From the NCBI GenBank assembly GCA_023014485.1, contig JAJOZX010001072.1, positions 455,001 through 519,000 on the forward strand: a stretch of DNA of 64,000 nucleotides, read 5' to 3'. This stretch comes from Bathynomus jamesi (Eukaryota; Arthropoda; Malacostraca; Isopoda; Cirolanidae). Shown here in pieces: positions 52,903 to 64,000 of this stretch; position 1 is the first letter of the stretch; each line of letters begins with the position of its first letter. The position numbers and the translations under genes are program-made. Below the pieces are notes generated by a model. That model had not been told where the DNA came from and searched no databases. It saw nothing but the letters and a program-made list of their open reading frames with translations.

Positions 52903-53723
52903 TGTAATAAAAAATCCGTTTATCTCCTACTTCTTCACCAGTTTGTAATAGAGAATAAAAAATGTCCGTTGTCAGGGGAGACGGATCCTTATTACAAATT
53001 GTTTATTCTCGAAGGTCACTGTAAATGCTCGATGAGTAAATTGAAGTTATAATAGATCTTTCTTTAAGTTAGTGACCCTCTGCGTGAATTCTTTATCTTC
53101 CGCTTACTTCTGTACCCCCGATTTTAGTGTGTTTTTGATAATGAAATAGTTGGTTTGAATAACTTTTAATCAATAAATTTAAGTCACATTTGGTTACAAG
53201 TTCAGTCTCAAATTTGAAATATAGTACGGTTAAGTTTAGGTTTTTGCTTAAACTAGTCTTAACATTAATTAAATAATTTAAGTTCTCTCGTTGCCCATCC
53301 ACTACATCCTCGCAGTAGTTTAGGTTAACGACTCTCACTATTTCCTCATAAACTCAAAATCTCATATTCTCTCAAACTCAACATCTCGAACTCAAATCTC
53401 GAATCTCACTCAATAACTCTCAAATTTAGTTTTTTACGAGCAAACTCTCTCAAACGCCTACTCGGAGAAATTCCAGCGCTACCCGGCCTTTCACTCATTC
53501 CCGACGAAGCGCCAGATCCATTCTGACGGGTCCGCTTCTGTTTTCCTGCTCCATCCCTCCTACGAGTCCAAAGCACGCCGAGGCAAGCATTTAAGAACAA
53601 AGAAAAAGTGGGGGAGGAGCGTCGCACGAGTCGATGACACTCGAGGTTTATGTGAAGGGCTGTTTTAAATATTGAAGATAAAACATGGGGCATTATGGGA
53701 AATCGAGTGGCTTGTGTATAACA
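52903..53723 (-). repeat. 3' LTR of LTR retrotransposon
   Basis: 821 bp, starting TGTAATAAAAAA and ending TGTATAACA on the plus strand (TG...CA ends). By eye about 97% identical to 60,573-61,392. TGTA (52,899-52,902) precedes it. Confidence 0.93.
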
Positions 53724-55450
53724 AATTCGTTCCTTCAAAATAAAAACAAAAAGTAATGAGTTCCTGAGAGGACTTGAGGCCGAACGAAGGACTTCCATGG
53801 TAGGTGAATACAGAAAGATAAATACTCCGTGAGCGGAAATGATTTGTAGTGGAGAGGCAATTCTCAAAACACGAATTTAGGTTACTTATGTCTATCCAGA
53901 TACGTTAGAACTCGTAGTTACAACGAAAATATGAGAAATTCAATCGAACATTAACCTAGTTAAATTTGGTTACTATTTATAAATAAATTTAAAGTTGTCA
54001 AATCAAGAAGCTAAAAATTAAATTTACATAATAAATACTGTGAGTCAAACAACATATGCGGATTCATTCTGAAAATTACATTCATAGAATAAATACCGTG
54101 AGTACTGAAAGTATGCATCTTAAATATATGCGGAACAAGGTTTGAAAATGTTTGTTTACTCACCGCATAACCAATATATAATCAAGGAAAGGGTAGGTTT
54201 AAGAAGGGAAATACATAGCAAAAAGATCACATTGTACGGGGAAATTTTAATTTCTGAATGCCTTATAAGGGCAACGCCTTTTCCTAAATTAAATAATCCG
54301 ATGGGGAAACGGATCAGCCTTCAATATAGTTTCATTTTCATTTACGTTAACATCATGAAAATTGCGTCAACCAGTTTAGGACGACTAATTCTTGTAACTT
54401 GGGGTGGAAAGTGCTTTCTTTAGGAGGAATAATTCGTACGACGAGTCGCCTAACGACAGTTTTTCAAAGGGATGACTAATTAATTTTCATAAATCTCATA
54501 AGTTCATAAATTTTATAAGTAAAAATGGAAAAACTTTTTTTCTTTTTTCTATACTAAAATTTAAATACTCAACCGAAAGACGAAAGCCTACTTTACGAGG
54601 GCCTACATTATTAGTTAACTGAATGAAATTATATGAATTTATATTTTGCAGTATAATTTAGTTATCAGGTGCGGTCAGCAATTAATTCGACTGCAAGCCT
54701 TACCCGCATCGTCAGCATAATAACAAGTTGGTCAGCATCTGATCTCTATTTACAGAAAGTTGCTTTCGAGAGACTTTCGCAATCTCGCTTTATGACACAA
54801 AATGATATCATAATGGCTTCATAAGTTAATATGCTTTTAAAATAAAGAAAGGAAAGCGATATAGCAGGGAGAAAATTTGAAATACACAGACGGAGAAACT
54901 TAATAGTTACATAAAGAGAGGTCATTTCAGTAAGGCTCGTAAATCGAACACTTATCGCTAATTACCAATTCGTTAAGCACTAATCACTGAAGGAAAATAT
55001 TGCTTATTTAATTAAATTAAACACTTATCATTAATTATTAGTTAGTTACGCACTAACTACCGAATGAAGTTATTACTTTAGCAATTCAATTCTACCATGT
55101 AAATTTAATTCAATTAATTAAACTACCTTCATTCGGTCGTTTTTTCGTAAGTATTAGAAATGGGGAAAAACGCAAAGGGGCCAGATGGGAGAAGTGGTTT
55201 AAGTCTTAATTACGGGAATGCCCATTTCCTCGTAGCCAACGTTAGGTGCTGATTCTGGCATACGATATGACTGAATTGCTGGGGACAATCTTCTGACGAA
55301 ACTTGGGCTCGTCGGTGAAAAGCGAAATTCATGAGGGGGGCTTCTTGGGAGCGTTGGTGATCGGGTCACCTGAGCTTCCGGGGGGCCCGATGCAGGGATT
55401 TTAAACCTGGCAGTTGGTACCGGTGGAGGATCTCGGAGACAGCATCTCTT
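53724..55450. other. LTR element internal non-coding region
   Basis: AT-rich; a 93-codon plus-strand frame at 54,142-54,423 lies opposite the element's sense and shows nothing. A purine-rich polypurine tract next to the left LTR is not obvious. Confidence 0.5.
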
Positions 55451-55819
55451 TCAGGTCGCAATTCCGATGACGGCGATTCCCAATACGAAACCAAGGATGA
55501 GGGTAGAGTAGGAGACGAAGGAGGTCGTTCCTTCGTCTGACTTCTTGAGGGTGACTCGTCGGAGGTATCGAGTCACATCCCGGAGGTCCATTCCTCGTGA
55601 CAAGGAAGCGTTGAAGTGGTGTAAGGCTTCTTTCGTAAATGAGGAGTTTACTATGTAAGTGATCTCGAAATCACGAGGTGGTTCAGGATCAGTAGGTTCT
55701 TCAGACTGAGACGTGTGCTGAAAGTGTACGTGGGTCCTTGCCGAATTTGGGAGCCCATTGGTTGGAAAAGGGACTCCGTGATTTGAGAAGGTTTGCGCCC
55801 CAACGTGTATAATGCGTCA
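55451..55819 (-). pseudogene. Possible Env-like C-terminal fragment with transmembrane helix
   Basis: An open stretch of about 122 codons without a start ATG ends at TGA 55,451-55,453. It has two N-glycosylation sequons (NSSF and NASL), a charged stem (RDVTRYLRRVTLKK), then a single hydrophobic segment (STLILGFVLGIAVIGIA) right at the C-terminus. The layout, ectodomain stem then one TM helix and almost no tail, and the location before the 3' LTR fit the end of a retroviral Env as in errantiviruses. No fusion peptide or furin site is visible, so the call is tentative. Confidence 0.4.
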
Positions 55820-57258
55820 GGTTAAAAGGACGGGGATCCTGATTAATTCAGGAGCAATTTTGTTAAGACAAAACAAAAATATTTTATATGAGCAATGATA
55901 AACAAAAATTTCTTCTCTCGAAATCTTAATGAATTCCTTTTTATAAATTTTCCACTCGATTCCCTTGAACTCAAGGAATTTAAAGAGTTGATTCGGACGT
56001 GTAAAACATGATACCTAGGCATTCACGCTAACCTCTTACTCATCAAACTCTGAGTCAGACGTCACGATATTAGAACGTGAAATATTTCATAAACGATATG
56101 CAGTGAAAAATGTATGCTACATGAAAGAAAAATAATAATAAATACATATAGTTATATGAACATTTTATAACTACAATATGAATCATGCCTTTCAGTCAGC
56201 TTTCGGAGGGGGGGGGGAAGATTAATTTGATTTTATATTAAGTGGTAAAAGATTTAAAAGGAAAGAACATTTTTCTTTATTGTCCCGGGAAGAGTTTAAC
56301 CCATTTGTTCCCTTTGGTTAATTCGTGAGCGTGTCTTGTTTACTCGTTCGATCGTCTTCTAAACGTTAGCCGATAAGTTCATCTTCTAGACCAGCAATCA
56401 GGACTTTTAAATGAGTTCTGGTGGCCGGCCTGCGTGCGACCGCAAATTATCCGTTTCGTGACGGCAGCGGAAACGGTGCGGTTCGTTCGTTATCTCCCCT
56501 TTCCTTTTCGTTTCGTCACTATAATTGCGTTTATTTTTCTGGCGTCCGTAATTCATCTCATTTGGTTCTTCTTCTTCGGTCACAATTTCGGTCTCGTTTA
56601 ATTTTCTCTTCTTTTGTCCAATATGGTCTTTAAGAAGGGTTTTTAATCCATTCCCTTCTTCGGGGTCTACTTTAGTATTTTTCACAAATCTTCGTACTTC
56701 CCTTCTTTCCGGCTCTGCAGACTTAGGGGTTAACGAGAATCCGCTCATCCATGTTATAAATTTCCTCTGAAATTTCATCTTCAGACCATTTACGCTTATG
56801 GTTCATGACTTGATTGATCTCCTTTTCACTCACTTCTTTCTGGGGTTCTTCGCCGTTGGAAGAGCATTTGTTTGGCGCGCTACAGGGTTTTTTCCCTTCG
56901 CAATCACAGTATTGTTAAACTTCCCCCAGCTTTGTCCTTTCTCTCGTAACTTTAACTCTATCGTTGGCAGATTCATTTTGCACGATAACGGATACATTCC
57001 TTTCTTCGTTCACGCAAACTAGTTGCGGTTCTACCCTCAGGTTTAAAGGGGTTTCTCTCGCCTCTACGATTAGAGTGGATCCCTCCTTCAACGGGGAAGG
57101 AGTCCGTACTTCTAAAATTGCTCCAGCTAAAGGGGCAATGGAAGTGGACCCTCGTACTAATGGGAGAGGGAAGTTGTTTACTTCTTTTCTCTCCGCGCTT
57201 TGGTCTTCTTGTTTTGGGGCTCCCATCAATTTCGTACTCAAGGGGATTTGGATCTCAT
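55820..57258 (-). pseudogene. Internal region with broken charged coding fragments
   Basis: Minus-strand pieces at 56,407-56,778 (KFQRKFITWMSGFSLTPKSA, then highly charged Lys/Glu) and 56,915-57,271 (LRVEPQLVCVNEERNVSVIV) follow the protease-like piece in the expected direction, but none shows RT, RNase H or integrase motifs. G-run at 56,208-56,217. Probably remnants of pro/pol junction sequence. Confidence 0.4.
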
Positions 57259-57652
57259 TTATGTAAGCCACAAACCCCGTGCCTTTACCTGCAATTTGTA
57301 TAGGTTTACTCGGATGAAATCCGCCCCTAAAATAAAGTTTAATCTCTCAGGCAATTCTTTAACGAGCAACGCAGTAAGATCATATTTCTCGCGCTCAATG
57401 CCTATTTTTGTTTCTATTTGTCCCATGGTGGTTAGGACCGTCATTTACCGCCTTACGGCTATGACTCGTAATTTCGACTGGGGGTCGAAATTCAACAGTG
57501 TCAATTGACCCTTTCCTTGTTAGACAAACATCGGTCCCTTCGTTCAAAAGTTCAAGGGACATCATGGGACCGTTTTCATTCATTATTTGTTGCTCTGCAT
57601 TCTCCCTCACGCAACTTTCGTTTATTTTACCCTGGTCGATTCCCAGGGGCAA
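57259..57652 (-). pseudogene. Retropepsin-like protease fragment
   Basis: The minus strand reads LTALLVKELPERLNFILGAD (57,300s), where FILGADFI resembles the conserved hydrophobic-Gly-Asp block near the C-terminus of retroviral aspartic proteases. The catalytic DTG is not seen in the preceding piece (57,395-57,652), and the frames differ. Decayed. Confidence 0.45.
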
Positions 57653-58009
57653 TCATTCGAGGGAGCTACTTCATTTATGTCTCTTTCGCTGAATTCTTCA
57701 TTTCCTGTATAGCCATCATCCGCGTCCATTATCACGGTGTTCCTCACTCGTTTTTATTTTTAATTTATTCGCAGTTTATATCGTCATTCACCAGATTCAA
57801 ACTACTTCCGTTCCCACAATATAGACGAATCATCTTCGTCGTTGTGTCTCATACTTACGTCACATGAACACACGTCATCTTCTCCGATTACCCATTGTGC
57901 TTCCGTTGGGGGATCAATTTCCCTTCGGTTTTTCGTGTTCTCATCTATCCACTATCATTCATCGAGCTCTCAGATTTTAATTCTTGCATTCCTTCCATTT
58001 CTTTCTCGC

Positions 58010-60492
58010 TTAATTCGAACATTTCATACATTTTCTCTTACACTCCGTTATGTTTTCACCGCGTCTGTGTCCTCCGACTGAATTTACCTCAAAGTCAAGG
58101 TCACTTTCTCTTTCCTCGCACTCGTTTTGAGGTCTGCCTAATGCAGACTCCGCTCTCAAGGTCAAATCACTCTGCAGACTCACTTCGTCCTCTTGCACCG
58201 TATATGCACTTTCAATATAGCTCGTTTCATTCCTTTCATACATTTAATTTCTCTCTTTCGCTTCTTATTTGTGAGCTGTCTCTTTCATCATTCGTTTACT
58301 TTCACTTTTCACCTTTATCTCGTTTGTCCCAGTCCCTGCCTTTGTCTTCTTTTCTCCTTACCAATATAGACTTCAATTTAAGTTCTTTTGTCTTGTGTGT
58401 TGGCTCGTCCTCCTCCTTAAATGACTCTCGACGTGGGGAAAAGGTCCCTTTCGGTTGAGGGGGCCTTTCTTCGGGGCCACGGAGAATCATCTCGCCCGTT
58501 TTTCCATTCTTTTTCTGGGCGTCTTCCGTGTTTAGGTTCTCTTTCCTTATCGTATCTCCGATAGGGTGACGGACTTCGGTCCGTTCTTCTGTCGGGATAC
58601 CTGCCTCCATTCCTGTCGGGGGAGGTGTAACCTCCGTTTCTTCTGTCATAAGGGGAGTAGTCTCTGTCGTAAGGGGAATAGTCCCTTCTTCTTCGTCGTT
58701 CATAGGGCGACGGTGAACGATACCGATTCTCATATCTGTTGTCGTATCTTGGGTTACCCTCATACCTGTTGTTGTATCTAGGGTTACCCTCATACCTGTT
58801 GTTGTATCTAGGGTTACCCTCATACCTGTTGTTCTACCTAGGGTTACCCTCATACCTGTTCTCGTATCTCGGGTTACCCTCATACCTGTTCTCGTATCTC
58901 GGGTTACCCTCACCTGTTCTCGTATCTCGGGTTACCCTCATACCTGTTCTCGTATCTAGGGTTACCCTCATACCTGTTCTCGTATCTCGGGTTACCCTCA
59001 TACCTGTTCTCGTATCTCGGGTTACCCTCATACCTGTTCTCGTATCTCGGGTTACCCTCATACCTGTTCTCGTATCTCGGGTTACCCTCATACCTGTTCT
59101 CGTATCTCGGGTTACCCTCATACCTGTTCTCGTATCTCGGGTTACCCTCATACCTGTTCTCGTATCTCGGGTTACCGTCATACCTGTTCTCGTATCTCGG
59201 GTTACCCTCATACCTGTTCTCGTATCTCGGGTTACCCTCATACCTGTTCTCGTGTCTCGGGTTACCCTCATACATGTTCTCGTATCACCCTCATACCTGT
59301 TCTCGTATCTCGGGTTACCCTCATACCTGTTCTCGTATCTCGGGTTACCCTCATACCTGTTCTCGTATCTCGGGTTACCCTCATACCTGTTCTCGTATCT
59401 CGGGTTACCCTCATACCTGTTCTCGTATCTCGGGTTACCCTCATACCTGTTCTCGTATCTCGGGTTACCCTCATACCTGTTCTCGTATCTCGGGTTACCC
59501 TCATGCCTGTTCTCGTATCTCGGGTTACCCTCATGCCTGTTATCATATCTGGGGTTACCCTCATACCTGTTGTCGTATCTTGGGTTACCATAATTATCTC
59601 TGTTTCTCTCATACGGCGAGAAGTTCCGTCTTCTCGAATATTCGGAAGGGGAAGAGTACCTACTTCTTCTTCTTTCGTAATCTTCATACCGTCGGTCTCC
59701 TCTTGGGGTCCATTCCCTCCGATGATCTCTTTCATTCTCTCGCCTATAGCTCTCATTCTTTTCACGCACCCTTTCCCTCTCCTTCAATATCTTCACTTTT
59801 TCAATCAGGGGGCACTGAGGAGCTAGGTGTTCCCTGTCCCCACATAGAAGACATCGAGCGTGCTTATACCCGGCATTTTTTTGTATGGAATTTGGGTGCA
59901 TTACTAGTGTAATACGGGACAATATTAACGTGTGGATTGGGGAAGCCTACATTGGGGGAATACAAGTGAGGATACCCTGGATAGAAAGGGGGAACATAGG
60001 GATGAGGGAAGTGTGTAGGGAGTGGTTGCTGATACATGGTTGGGACTGATTCCTTCTTGGCCAAGAGGCATGTTCTCGAATGAGATCGGCCAAAACTCGA
60101 CCGAATTTGAATCGCTAAATTGTGCTAAAAATAGGTTCGGAACCGGATCAGTCTCAAACTCGAGTCTAGGGGAACCGATTGGAAGGAAAGGTACTCTATT
60201 TATATCAAAATTTTGGGGGGAAAGAAATGAAGGTTTGATGGGGTTAATTTAGGGGGACTTCCCTCTATAGGAGGCTCTCCACTCGTCCTCGAAAACCTCT
60301 CGCAACACAAGATGGGTCGCTTACCTCTCTTTCCGCGTTGGTGGGAAAGTTTACTTCTCCTGCGGCTTGGTGTCCAGTAGCAAGTTGCGATGTCGACTCG
60401 GCCTGAGCAGCAGCAGCCCACGCAGCGGTTCTCGATCGGGTGACCCTCATGTTGTTGTTCGTCGCCGTCTGTTGCGAGCTGGTAGCCCTCAT
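58010..60492 (-). pseudogene. gag: gag of LTR retrotransposon with zinc knuckle and tandem-repeat tail
   Basis: A likely start is ATG 60,492 (MRATSSQQTATNNN), stopping at 60,265. Later frames give a Pro/Tyr-rich stretch (VPPFYPGYPHLYSPNVGFP, near 59,990) and CLLCGDREHLAPQC (near 59,840), a C-x2-C-x4-H-x4-C nucleic-acid-binding knuckle. It is followed by an Arg/Glu/Tyr-rich segment (RYEDYERRRSRYSSPSEYSR) and about 28 copies of a 10-residue unit RYENRYEGNP. After a TAG at 58,834-58,836 the frame continues with RDYSPYDRDYSPYDRRNGGY. The capsid-type domain between start and knuckle is short or missing. RNA packaging is the usual role. Confidence 0.75.
58738..59592. repeat. 30-bp coding minisatellite (about 28 units)
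   Basis: Unit GGGTTACCCTCATACCTGTT plus CTCGTATCTC on the plus strand. Units are nearly identical in the centre and diverge at the ends (GTTGTATCTAGG variants near 58,760-58,830). Two units carry small deletions (near 59,285 and 58,910). It lies wholly inside gag. Confidence 0.95.
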
Positions 60493-60555
60493 ATACACAC
60501 TTGGAGAGCACTTTTTTCACTTAGGTTTTTGGGGGGGTATCAGAAAAGGAAGATC

Positions 60556-60571
60556 CCACTTCTGACACCAG
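60556..60571 (-). other. Primer-binding site beside the 5' LTR
   Basis: The minus strand reads TGGTGTCAGAAGTGGG directly inside the right LTR, so the plus strand ends in CCA as a tRNA 3' end does. This sets the element's orientation as minus. The tRNA species is not assigned. Confidence 0.75.
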
Positions 60572-60572
60572 T

Positions 60573-61392
60573 TGTAATAAAAAATTTGTTTATCCCCTAC
60601 TTCTTCACCTGTTTGTAATAGAGAATAAAAAATGTCTAGTGTCAGGGGAGACGGATCCTTATTACAAATTGTTTATTCTCGAAGGTCACTGTAAATGCTC
60701 GATGAGTAAATTGAAGTTATAATAGATCTTTCTTTAAGTTAGTGACCCTCTGCGTGAATTCTTTATCTTCCGCTTACTTCTGTACCCCCGATTTTAGTGT
60801 GTATTTGATAATGAAATAGTTGGTTTGAATAACTTTTAATCAATAAATTTAAGTCACATTTGGTTACAAGTTCGGTCTCGAAATTGAAATATAGTACGGT
60901 CAAATTCAGGTTTTTGCTTAAACTAGTCTTAACATTAATTAAATAATTTAAGTTCTCTCGTTGCCCATCCACTACATCCCTCGCAGTAGTTTAGGTTAAC
61001 GACTCTCACTATTTCCTCATAAACTCAAAATCTCATATTCTCTCAAACTCAACATCTCGAACTCAAATCTCGAATCTTACTCAATAACTCTCAAATTTAG
61101 TTTTTTACGAGCAAACTCTCTCAAAGGCCTACTCGGGGAAATTCCAGCGCTACCCGGCCTTTCACTCATTCCCGACGAAGCGCCAGATCCATTCTGACAG
61201 GTCCGCTTGTTTTCCTGCTCCATCCCTCCTACGAGTCCAAAACGCGCCGAGGCAAGCATTTAAGAACAAAGAAAAAGTGGGGGAGGAGCGTCGCACAAGT
61301 CGATGACACTCGAGGTTTATGTGAAGGGCTGTTTTAAATATTGAAGATAAAACATGGGGTATTATGGGAAATCGAGTGGCTTGTGTATAACA
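60573..61392 (-). repeat. 5' LTR of LTR retrotransposon
   Basis: 820 bp, TGTAAT...ATAACA on the plus strand, about 97% identical to the left LTR, followed by TGTA (61,393-61,396). Confidence 0.93.
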
Positions 61393-61396
61393 TGTA

Positions 61397-62588
61397 ATAT
61401 GAAAATATATTTGGCCGAAATTTGATTTTACTCGAGATCCTTAATAAGAATTTGCATAAATTTAATGACCCTACCTAGCTCAAAAATCCAAGAATGTGGA
61501 AAATTTCTGCTTTTGTTGCCTTTATTTGGAGGGAAGACCGTTCGGAAACCTGCGGGTAGTATTATAAATTTTGTAAAATGGATTAAGTTTAGTTAGGGCC
61601 TAGCCAAACTGATTAAGTTTTAAATTTAAGTAACCTGGCCAAATTAGGTCGGTTATGGTAATGTAAGTTTATAAATATTCATCACTATACTAAATTTGAA
61701 ATATGATAGATCATAACCTAACAAGGCTTGTTGTCTGGGCGAATTGGCCCTAAACAGCAAAGGTCTGAGTTAACTACGAGTCATTGAAATGACTACGGTA
61801 GTAATGAAGTATTGAGGAATCTCCAGTTTATTTTTACGGTCATGACTGCTGGAATTAGTGATAAAGAGTTATCATTAATGGAAAGTATTGTTTTAGTCTA
61901 ATGCATCAAGTTTGGCTTAACAATCCTTACCTTCACCATTTAATTCTTTCTTGGTTCAGTGACTGCTCCTGTTTGGAAATCTTAGGGTCGGGACTAAGTT
62001 AGTCACGACCAGGGGCCCCGTATCTCATTTTCGTCGTCGTTGTGGTCAAATTCTTTGTTTTACCCCTCCATGATCCCGTAGTCTTGCGTGGGAAAAAAAT
62101 TTATAACTGCAGTGGGGGTTGCTTGCACGGCAAAATTCTAAAATTCCAGCATGAACGGTGAAAGCGTGAGTGCCGCGAGCAAAATTGTTGTCGATAGGTC
62201 CGAGAATCGCAGAGAGAGCGATTTTTCAAAGTGTCTTCTGCTTTTCAATTTTGCCTCTTCTGCTCAGGTCGTTGCGCACTTTCTGGAAAGGGAAAAAATT
62301 CTCTCCCACCGTATTTGCTCTTAATTTTTATGGCTCGTATTTTTCTTGTAGGTGTTATGATGATTTTAAATTTCAGGTTAGGATGTTAAAGCCACTATGA
62401 TGCTATGTGTATCGTACATGAGCTTTGTATATAAAACAAGCCTTATTAAGCATGCAATTAATTTTTTAATTTGATCTGAGGTTTGTTTTGTTTTTTACGG
62501 TACGGTACCATACCTTTTAAGCTAGAAAACTTGAGCCATTTTAAGAATTATACAACAAAAATTTGCTTAGGCAAAGTTTTCAATAGCT
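61397..62588. other. No gene seen
   Basis: AT-rich flanking DNA. TTTTCAATAG at 62,577-62,586 resembles a splice acceptor immediately before the open frame at 62,589; no clear transposon end was found in this interval. Confidence 0.45.
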
Positions 62589-64000
62589 GTGTATGGCCTA
62601 GGTGTGGGAATCACAAACAAGGACGCTGAAATAGCCCGATCTCGGCTACCAACAAATGAGCAAGTTCTGCGATGTTTTTTATTTCATCAGCGTGAAGAAC
62701 TGTCATTAAACGGGACAAAGCGGGACATTGCAAAGATTGTGTTTGAAATTTTTTTATTATTTTATCACAAAGCAAACATTCCTATGATATCAGACAAGAA
62801 AGCTTGTGAGAAAATCATTGCTCTATCTGAGAAAAATGGAAAACTGCGCGAGATCCCAATAGATCGCCGTTCATCTCCAGCTGCGCTTGCCAAGGTGAAA
62901 GAGATGAAGAATCAGCTGAAAATGACATTTCTATTGTGAGCCAAAGATGCTGAAAAGTCTGTCCGAAATCCTGATGACCTAGAGTTTCTTTGGTCAATGA
63001 AAACAGACCGCATTGCGTCGTTTGGATCTCATGATAAGGTGCTAGCCTCACAGATCCAGCGTACTCAGTTACGCAAAGCCAAAGAAGCAGAGAGGAAAGA
63101 AAGAGCAGAGGAAGAACAGGAGGCATCATGCAGTTATGTACAGCTTGAAAGCAGCAGTGATGAAGATCATGAAGACATCCCGATGCAACAAGAAACCTCT
63201 AGAAAGACACATCATCGAGTTGTTCGTCATGGCACACCAGCGTTCATACCACATGACATACTCACCAAGCTCAAGTTAGTGTCTTTGGCCACTAGAATGA
63301 AATTAACACCAGCCCAACAAACAACATTCACGGAAGCCTTTATAGAAGAATCTGGAGGTGATCCAAATAAAGTTTCAACTTCTTATGCAACAGCTGATAG
63401 GTTAAGGCGTAGGGTAGACCAGCAGATTGCCAATTCCGTCAAACAGTCATGGATACTACCAAAATTTGCATCTCTCCATTGGGAGTCAAAGATGATGGGT
63501 TCACTGCAGAATCAGAATGTATCAGATGAGAGACTTGCTGTTGCTGTAGGTGATGCTAGTGAACTTAAACTTCTCAGCGTGCCATCATATGAACCTGGTA
63601 CTGTAGTAACCAGCGGTCTGGGGAGATAATAACTGAAAAGACTATGACGTTGTTGCAGTCCTGGAGTTGTTCACAGTCCATTGTCAACTTAGTATTTGAT
63701 ACCACTGCGAGCAATACAGGACATGTGAGCGCAGCGTGTGTCATTCTCCAGAAGGCAATCGGTCGCCCTTTGCTATGGTCTGGGTGTCGACACCATGTTG
63801 GTGAAGTGATCACTGGGCATGGCTTCAATGACCTCAAGATAGAGACATCGAAATCACCAGAAGTAAGCGTCTTCATTAGATTTCGCACAAACTTCCAGCT
63901 CGTTCCCCACAGCAGTGAAGAAAACTTGAGTCATTTTAATCCCAGTTCATATTCTGAAGAGAGACAAATTCTCATTCAAGAATGGAAGGCACAAGCTGTT
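62589..64000 (+). pseudogene. DxTxxNTG-family DNA transposase, N-terminal part (runs off right edge)
   Basis: The frame is open without a starting ATG (possibly an exon after a splice acceptor). A single TGA at 62,937-62,939 interrupts the same frame, which continues to 63,629; after a frameshift near 63,615 it reads to the window end. Visible: VYGLGVGITNKDAEIARS, an Arg/Glu/Lys-rich coil (LRKAKEAERKERAEEEQEAS), SSSDEDHED, a helical PAQQTTFTEAFIEESGGDPN, then LVFDTTASNTGHVSAACVIL (catalytic-Asp-like motif) and LLWSGCRHHVGEVI. This resembles the 33-36 kb transposase (D-x-T-x-x-N-T-G followed by W-x-x-C-x-x-H) and multicopy arthropod mobile-element proteins. One stop and one frameshift make it non-functional unless they are sequence errors. 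Confidence 0.72.

Larger units (their letters stand above)
52903..61392 (-). mobile_element. LTR retrotransposon (8.5 kb), gag-only/defective, minus orientation
   Basis: Two LTRs of about 820 bp, 4-bp TSD TGTA (52,899-52,902 and 61,393-61,396), primer-binding site beside the right LTR, gag with zinc knuckle, protease-like and Env-like remnants. No RT, RNase H or integrase blocks were recognised in the internal 6.8 kb. The 4-bp TSD and gag layout suggest Ty3/gypsy. High LTR identity indicates recent transposition, presumably with enzymes from a relative. Confidence 0.9.

Noticed and set aside
58738..59592. CRISPR-like array of about 30-bp repeats
   Set aside because: Units are directly contiguous with no unique spacers, lie within a gag reading frame, and the genome is eukaryotic.
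58739..59912. Long plus-strand frames (GLPSYLFSYL and VTLIPVLVSR repeats) that look like a repetitive membrane protein
   Set aside because: They are antisense readings of the gag 30-bp minisatellite; the minus frame carries the zinc knuckle and Arg-rich flanks.
62400..62430. TGTATCGTACATGAGC as the left end of the right-edge transposon, by similarity to TGTATCATGCTCA
   Set aside because: Match is partial and the other end and TSD are outside the window.

Overview
The window looks like transposon-rich animal chromosomal DNA, most likely arthropod and perhaps a decapod crustacean. This is inferred from interstitial (CCTAA)n runs matching the arthropod telomere unit, long (GA)n, (CA)n and (TA)n microsatellites, AT-rich spacers, tRNA-derived SINEs and the mix of element families. 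There are no bacterial signals and no convincing host gene. Nearly every coding stretch belongs to a mobile element, and most are broken by frameshifts or stops. Some breaks could be uncorrected assembly indels.

Layout. 1-4181 (minus): the N-terminal 1,393 codons of one uninterrupted large ORF with a Cys-rich N-terminus and a PIN/FEN-like acidic nuclease region; it runs off the left edge. 4.2-12.6 kb: gene-poor DNA full of short elements, including two hAT-type MITEs and three palindromic MITEs with perfect 8-bp target-site duplications (TSDs). 12.6-16.7 kb: three fragments of one CR1/L2-like LINE sitting inside a (GA)n tract of a dispersed repeat. 17.2-18.6 kb: a Tc1/mariner element that split a minisatellite.

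18.9-39.8 kb: a decayed Polinton/Maverick (virus-like DNA transposon). On the minus strand it has unknown cargo ORFs and protein-primed DNA polymerase B. On the plus strand follow packaging ATPase, two small proteins, integrase, a minor-capsid-like protein, a basic core-like protein, double-jelly-roll capsid and an adenain-like protease. A 3.7-kb LINE carrying a 2A-like GDIKTNPGP motif sits in polB with a 15-bp TSD. A 5.5-kb hAT-like transposon sits in the minor-capsid-like gene with an 8-bp TSD. That transposon holds a second hAT just before its transposase start codon (8-bp TSD) and a foldback element inside its transposase gene. Nesting is thus three deep.

40-50 kb: a GC-rich MITE, a dispersed repeat in three copies (one split by a 5'-truncated LINE), a second copy of the inner hAT holding an internally deleted Tc1 element, a second SINE copy, tandem repeats and a mariner-derived foldback. 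50.3-52.7 kb: a decayed LINE and a palindromic MITE. 52,903-61,392 (minus): an LTR retrotransposon with 820-bp LTRs, TGTA TSD, primer-binding site, gag zinc knuckle, a 30-bp minisatellite in gag, protease-like and Env-like remnants, but no recognisable reverse transcriptase or integrase. 62.6-64 kb: the start of another DNA transposase, related to the 33-36 kb one, running off the right edge.

Most boundaries were read directly from inverted repeats, TSDs and paralogous empty sites. Family names rest on motif recognition without database searches.
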